Source of the DNA: CALODL01 sp942492115
GTDB taxonomy: Bacteria > Planctomycetota > Phycisphaerae > UBA1845 > CAIVHJ01
NCBI GenBank assembly: GCA_942492115.1
Contig: CALODL010000012.1
Coordinates: 248,001-312,000, forward strand
Reading direction: 5' to 3'
Length of the DNA stretch: 64,000 bases
Positions 59,792 through 64,000 of this stretch are shown here, in pieces. Each line of letters starts with the position of its first letter. Positions within the stretch are counted from its first letter, which is position 1. The notes beneath the pieces were generated by a model. It saw only the letters and a list, made by a program, of their open reading frames with translations. It had not been told where the DNA came from and did no database searches. A program made the position numbers and the translations under genes.

Positions 59792-60919
59792 TCACGCGAT
59801 GAACTCACGGATGACGCGATCCGCAACCAGCATTCCTGCGGGCGTCAACCTGATGTACTCCCCCGAAGACTCGAGCAGCCCTTCTCCCGTGAAACGGGAG
59901 ATCTGGTTGCGGTACAGAGTCCGCGGATCAAGGCCGACGAGGGTCTTGAACAGCTCCACGTCAATGCCGCGATTCATACGCAACTGCAGCATGGCTGTCT
60001 CACCACCGCGGGCTGCGCCCTCGAGTCGCTCGTGATCGCGCGTGGCCTCCCCCTGAGAATTGATGTCCGCGACGTAGGTGTCGATGTGCGCGACATTGCG
60101 GCAGCGTTCGCCACTGAGATAGCTGGCCGCCGAAGGCCCGATACCCAGGTAGGCATGATTGTGCCAATACACCAGGTTGTGCCGGCAGGCCATGCCCGGC
60201 CGGGCAAAGTTGCTGATCTCATACTGCTCGAATCCGTTGGTGGAAAGATAATCGACCGTCCACAAATACATGTCGGCCTCGAGCTCGTTGTCGCAACGAT
60301 GGATCGCGCCACTCTCGAGCCGGGCAGTCAACGGCGTCTCCGGCTCGTACATCAATCCGTAACATGACAGGTGATCGGTTTCAAAATCGACTGCGCGGCG
60401 CAGGGTGTCTTTCCAGCTGGCCAGCGTCTGGCCGGGAATGCCGAAGATCAGGTCGAGATTGATCTCTTCGACGCCGCCGTCACGCGCGACCCGCAGGCTC
60501 GGTGCGATGTCGTCCGGATCATGCAGGCGTTCGAGCACATGGAGATCGTGACGGTTGAGTGATTGCCCACCGAACGACATCCGCCGCACACCACTGCCGA
60601 CGAGAATTGCAATCTTCTCGTCATCGACTGTTGCAGGGTTGGCCTCGACCGTGAACTCGGGGGCTCCCTGTGCACAGTGCGCAAGCCGCTGAAACAGCGT
60701 ACGCAGATCATCCAGCGGCAGAACGGTCGGGGTGCCGCCGCCGACGAAAATGGTTTCGAAACGCTCGATTCCGGCAGCGCGATGATCGAGTTCATCGACC
60801 AATGCTCTCACGAGTGGCGTGGTCTGCCGATCGCCCAGCGGGATGGAATAGAAATCGCAATAACCGCACTTGGTATCGCAAAACGGAACATGGACATACA
60901 GGCCTGTCATGGACACCAT
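59792..60919 (-). CDS. hemW: HemW-like radical SAM protein
   Basis: 375 residues from the ATG at 60919 (60910 also possible); the longer frame adds unlikely sequence. Radical SAM cluster Cys 14, 18 and 21 in CDTKCGYC preceded by LYVHVPF, then GGGTPTVL and NPATVDDEKI, typical of HemW/HemN-like proteins. The family inserts or transfers haem; coproporphyrinogen dehydrogenase activity needs an extra Cys at the end of the cluster motif, and here it is Asp-Phe, favouring HemW. Confidence 0.85.
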   Translation of the reverse strand: MVSMTGLYVHVPFCDTKCGYCDFYSIPLGDRQTTPLVRALVDELDHRAAGIERFETIFVGGGTPTVLPLDDLRTLFQRLAHCAQGAPEFTVEANPATVDDEKIAILVGSGVRRMSFGGQSLNRHDLHVLERLHDPDDIAPSLRVARDGGVEEINLDLIFGIPGQTLASWKDTLRRAVDFETDHLSCYGLMYEPETPLTARLESGAIHRCDNELEADMYLWTVDYLSTNGFEQYEISNFARPGMACRHNLVYWHNHAYLGIGPSAASYLSGERCRNVAHIDTYVADINSQGEATRDHERLEGAARGGETAMLQLRMNRGIDVELFKTLVGLDPRTLYRNQISRFTGEGLLESSGEYIRLTPAGMLVADRVIREFIA

Positions 60920-61035
60920 TGTAGCCCGTCCGGGAGATGGCGTCCCCTCGCACGGGGCCCGGTCAATACGCTCCCGAATCCGAGGCCCCTCACACGGTCG
61001 CCCATGGTGGACGCGGTGCACACCCCTCGGATGTC

Positions 61036-61845
61036 CTACAGCTTACGGATGAGCATGACATCCGACAGCGTGCTGCCGTTCTCATAGGTGGCCACGACAC
61101 TGAAGCGCAGTTCGTACGGGAAGAGGAACAAGTCCGGAATCCGAATAGTTGCCATGCCCTCTTCGAGGTGGGTCAGCTGAACCTGATCGGCGGCGAGGAC
61201 ATTGTCCGGATCGGCGATCCACTCGATGGAGACCGGCTGCGTACCACTGATCTCGGGAATCAACTCGATAATCGACCCCACCTGAAAAACCTGCAACTCG
61301 CACGTGACCATCGAGCACGCCCGAACCAGCGCGTCATCCGGCGCCGCGATCTCGTTGGTTTCCACGCGCAGTGTCCGCTGATCCATCAGCTGCTGTGATG
61401 TTGCCAGATCCGTCGCAACAAGCGTGACCGTCACAGATCCTGCGGCCAGGGCAGTCAGAAGCGGCGCTGCGCCCATGGGATCCTCGAGTTCGGCGACATG
61501 GGCCGGTGCAACCGACCACTGATAGTCGACCTCGCCGCGCGCACCTTCAACGGTGGTGCCCAAACGCACGAGATCGCCCTCGAAGAGGCTGAAGACGTCG
61601 GGGCGCACCGTAATCATCGCACTGAACGGCACCGCACCGCCTGAACCGCCGGATCCCCCACTCCCGCCGCCACCGGTCGGTGTCCCGCCGCCAGAGCCGC
61701 CCGTTCCACTCCCGGAGCCACCGCCGGTCGGAGTTTCATCATCGCCGGCCGGCGGGGCAACCCCACCGCCGCACCCGGCACCTGACGTCAGGAGGACGCA
61801 CGACATCAGCACCAACAGATTGCGAAGCATGGATTTGTCGCTCAT
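61036..61845 (-). CDS. lipoprotein with Gly/Ser/Thr linker
   Basis: 269 residues. Lipobox LTSGAGC near residue 24, then a long Gly/Ser/Thr-rich linker (about 37-70) and a single Ig-like beta domain (DYQWSVAPAHVAELED; VTVTLVATDL). It looks like a surface lipoprotein that holds one Ig-like domain away from the membrane. Function unknown. Confidence 0.65.
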   Translation of the reverse strand: MSDKSMLRNLLVLMSCVLLTSGAGCGGGVAPPAGDDETPTGGGSGSGTGGSGGGTPTGGGGSGGSGGSGGAVPFSAMITVRPDVFSLFEGDLVRLGTTVEGARGEVDYQWSVAPAHVAELEDPMGAAPLLTALAAGSVTVTLVATDLATSQQLMDQRTLRVETNEIAAPDDALVRACSMVTCELQVFQVGSIIELIPEISGTQPVSIEWIADPDNVLAADQVQLTHLEEGMATIRIPDLFLFPYELRFSVVATYENGSTLSDVMLIRKL

Positions 61846-61944
61846 GCGGATATTCTAGGCGCGACACGGTGTCCGTTCCATGCCCTGACCGGTTGCCCGG
61901 CGCCCGCCCACGAATCAGTCCGACCGTGCTCGAAAACAGCGGCG

Positions 61945-62901
61945 TCATTCCGTCGGTTCACGCCACGGAAACTGCGGTTCACGGCCCGCCAGGACAGCGA
62001 TGACATCGGCGACCACTTCGTTCATGCCCACCTGGGCCGCGGCCGTCCGCGCACCGATGTGCGGTGTGAGCAGGCAGTTCGGCGCGCTCATGAGCGGATG
62101 GTCGGCCGGCAGGGGTTCCGGCTCGAACACGTCAAGGGCGCATCCACCGAGCGTCCCGGCGGTCAAGGCAGCAGCCACGGCGGCGCCGTCGACGACCGCC
62201 CCCCGAGAACTGTTGACCAATAGCGCATCGGGTTTCATCCGGGCCAGCTGCCGCCTATCGATCATCCTGCGCGTCGCCGGTGTCAGGGGCACATGCAGCG
62301 TGATCACGTCGGCGCGTGCGCAAAGTTCTTCCAGGCTCAACGGGGTCGCCGAACAGGCCGGGCGCGCCTGCGAATCAATGTCGTGATAGAGGATCGGACA
62401 ACCGAATCCCTGATGGGCGATGGCTGCGACCCGCTGACCGATGCGCCCGCAACCGATGATCCCGAAGGTCAGCTCGCTCAATTGTCGGCCGCCCGCCTCC
62501 CCGCGCCCGTCGAAGAAGCGGCCTTCCATCATCAAGTCACGAGCGGGCATCAACCGTCGCGACAGCGCCGTGGTCGTGGCGATGACCCACTCGGCCACCG
62601 CCTGCGTTGCGGCCGCCGGGCAATAGACCACGGTCACCCCGCAATCCGCGGCGGCCCGGGTATCGATGTTCTCCAAGCCGACACCCGCACGACCAATGAC
62701 GCGTAAGTTCGGCGCGGCCGCCATCAGCTCCGCTGTGACCCGTGTGTACGTCCTGACGACCAGAGCCGCGCATTCGCTCACGGCCGCAAAGACCGCGTCG
62801 TCGGTGCATGACTGGAGCGCGGTCACCACCCCCACGGCGCGCAATCGGGCGAGGGCATCATCCGAGAGCTGTTCGGTTACGACGATATGAGGTCTTCGCA
62901 T
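61945..62901 (-). CDS. 2-hydroxyacid dehydrogenase (phosphoglycerate-dehydrogenase-like)
   Basis: 318 residues from the ATG at 62901 (MRRPHIVVTEQLSDDAL). NAD-binding GIIGCGRIGQRVAAIA, catalytic Arg in VNSSRGAVVDGAAV, Glu in DVFEPEPLP and His in LLTPHIGART. It lacks the C-terminal ACT domain of classical SerA, so it may use 3-phosphoglycerate or another 2-hydroxyacid. Cytosolic. Confidence 0.88.
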   Translation of the reverse strand: MRRPHIVVTEQLSDDALARLRAVGVVTALQSCTDDAVFAAVSECAALVVRTYTRVTAELMAAAPNLRVIGRAGVGLENIDTRAAADCGVTVVYCPAAATQAVAEWVIATTTALSRRLMPARDLMMEGRFFDGRGEAGGRQLSELTFGIIGCGRIGQRVAAIAHQGFGCPILYHDIDSQARPACSATPLSLEELCARADVITLHVPLTPATRRMIDRRQLARMKPDALLVNSSRGAVVDGAAVAAALTAGTLGGCALDVFEPEPLPADHPLMSAPNCLLTPHIGARTAAAQVGMNEVVADVIAVLAGREPQFPWREPTE

Positions 62902-63017
62902 GCGTGCATGATGGAAAGGCATCGTTCACCGGTCAACCCACGCAGGGTTGGAAGGCTCTGACCATCATGGTCTTCCGTTGGACGCTCAACCATTCACCAT
63001 TTTTCCTCGCCCGCTGA

Positions 63018-63058
63018 TTGACGTTCGGCCGATGTTAGGGCACAATGGAGGCCCTAAC
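63018..63058 (+). promoter_or_regulatory. promoter with palindromic operator upstream of the lexA region
   Basis: -35 TTGACG (63018-63023), 17-nt spacer and -10 CACAAT (63041-63046). An 8-bp perfect inverted repeat, GTTAGGGC-N9-GCCCTAAC (63034-63058), encloses the -10. It faces the 63160 frame and lexA, so it could be a LexA or other repressor site. Confidence 0.5.
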
Positions 63059-63159
63059 AAATGGCTAACCTGGTATTGGAATGGATGCCTTCAGCGGGTT
63101 GCAATCAGCGCCAGGTCGTGCCGCAGCACTGGGATAGGGACCGCACGAAAGGAGGCCGA

Positions 63160-63789
63160 ATGGCCCAATCGACCCCAGGCGCGGAAGACCGCACGGCAAA
63201 CGACAATCGACCCGAACACGGCACACTGTTGTGCGATGAAGAACTCCCACTTTGTATTTTGGGCCCGGGCGGATCCTACAGCCGTCCTTGGCCAGCTCAC
63301 GCCTGCGATGCCGCCCGCAACGCATGGCCCGCGTGGATGGTGCGTTTCGCTACCCACGTCGCGCAGCGTGCACGTTGCGCAATCCGTTGTCTGCAAGCCG
63401 GCATGCCTTCGGCGGCGATTGACTCCCGTCGCCTCGTGGCCCTGGCTGCAACCCACGCCGGCAAGGCATCCAGAAACCGCAACGTCGCGCTTTCCGGAGG
63501 GGAGAGCGGCCTTGCCCTAGGACTGGAGGGTCCTGATCATGACCAAACGACGCGAATCTCAAGCTCGGCGCCGCTTGACGCCGCGACAAGTCGAAATCCT
63601 GACCCGCATCCGGGATTGTCAGCAAGCTCGCGGGTACTCCCCGACGATGCAGGAACTGGCCGACGGCATGAAGATCTCCAAGGTCACCGTGTTCGAACAC
63701 GTCGAAACACTCGTCGGGAAAGGCCTTCTGCGGAGGTTGCCACACAAGGCACGCTCTTTGGAGTTGACGGCGCGTGTGGATCTACCTGA
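63160..63789 (+). CDS. uncertain reading frame upstream of and overlapping lexA
   Basis: 209 residues from the ATG at 63160, which has a very good AAAGGAGG about 5 nt upstream. The first about 125 residues have coding-like composition (helical, Ala/Arg-rich, MVRFATHVAQRARCAIR), but the last 83 overlap lexA in another frame and look non-coding. It may be a real gene whose 3' end has been frameshifted or a leader reading frame of the lexA transcript. No family recognised. Confidence 0.35.
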   Translation: MAQSTPGAEDRTANDNRPEHGTLLCDEELPLCILGPGGSYSRPWPAHACDAARNAWPAWMVRFATHVAQRARCAIRCLQAGMPSAAIDSRRLVALAATHAGKASRNRNVALSGGESGLALGLEGPDHDQTTRISSSAPLDAATSRNPDPHPGLSASSRVLPDDAGTGRRHEDLQGHRVRTRRNTRRERPSAEVATQGTLFGVDGACGST

Positions 63790-64000
63790 CGAAAACCCGC
63801 TGGCATTTCCAATTGCCGGGAGCATCGCGGCCGGCGTGCCCATCGAAGCAGTTGGCGACAACGATGTGCTCGAGCTGGACAGTTTATTCGAGTCGCGTTA
63901 CGGCACATTCGTTCTCCGGGTCCGCGGCGACAGCATGATCGAAGACCAGATCTGCGATGGTGACTTCGTGATCTGCGAAAGCCGTACAACCCCGCACAAC
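63539..64000 (+). CDS. lexA: LexA repressor, 3'-truncated by the window edge
   Basis: First 154 residues; the frame is open at the window end. ATG at 63539 with GGAGGG 9 nt upstream. Winged helix at about 10-70 (LTPRQVEILTRIRDCQQARGYSPTMQEL), self-cleavage bond Ala98-Gly99 in SIAAGVPIEA, catalytic Ser 132 in RGDSMIED; the catalytic Lys lies beyond the window. It represses the SOS genes until RecA promotes cleavage. It may be cotranscribed from the promoter at 63018-63046. Confidence 0.92.
   Translation, partial: MTKRRESQARRRLTPRQVEILTRIRDCQQARGYSPTMQELADGMKISKVTVFEHVETLVGKGLLRRLPHKARSLELTARVDLPDENPLAFPIAGSIAAGVPIEAVGDNDVLELDSLFESRYGTFVLRVRGDSMIEDQICDGDFVICESRTTPHN

Overview
The window looks like chromosomal DNA of a planctomycete of the Phycisphaerae type. 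The evidence is the many small membrane proteins with a CxxCGYDLRGS-x(3-4)-CPECG zinc ribbon, the large secreted proteins with Asp/Cys-rich thrombospondin-3-like and dockerin-like tails, an ECF sigma factor next to a membrane Ser/Thr kinase, and frequent GTG/TTG starts. This is inferred from protein style; no rRNA or marker phylogeny was available.

Left part (0-7 kb, minus strand): small membrane or secreted proteins, one repeat-containing lipoprotein and one beta-helix protein. Between them lie copies of a 9-nt-periodic AGGGTC-type repeat, usually followed by a Shine-Dalgarno-like run and an ATG.

Central array (7.99-19.85 kb, plus strand): 24 consecutive co-directional genes. Most are paralogues with an N-terminal helix starting V/M-I-R-K, a variable extracytoplasmic segment, a second helix often starting PLWIP, and a C-terminal cytosolic zinc ribbon. 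Eighteen of 23 junctions are 4-nt GTGA/ATGA overlaps, and the conserved protein tail (..MExAK) encodes the GGAG ribosome-binding site of the next gene. The array holds a recent non-adjacent duplicate pair, in-frame fusions, a frameshifted member, a lost zinc ligand and two eroded ribbon relics. It looks like a gene family under active birth and death, and it is the best candidate here for an undescribed system. Its right flank has CACTC-box repeats and a 3' fragment of a tRNA-Lys(CTT) gene, resembling an integration site, then a 181-bp palindromic MITE. Three more zinc-ribbon genes lie beyond these.

The rest (23-64 kb) is GC-richer and more conventional: a secreted PEP-synthase-like protein; an NO-response pair (protoglobin and NsrR, the latter apparently starting at ATC); a bicarbonate/CO2 module (SulP transporter, beta-carbonic anhydrase, LysR regulator) with palindromic operator candidates; divergent dockerin-type secreted proteins (FG-GAP-like and M64 peptidase); HDOD, ECF sigma and kinase genes; methyltransferase, sulfatase-fold and TruD; an NHEJ cluster (Ku, ATP-dependent ligase, BRCT-MerR-TPR protein) with a separate LigD-phosphoesterase-like gene; GatB; a HemW-like protein; a 2-hydroxyacid dehydrogenase; and lexA running off the right edge.
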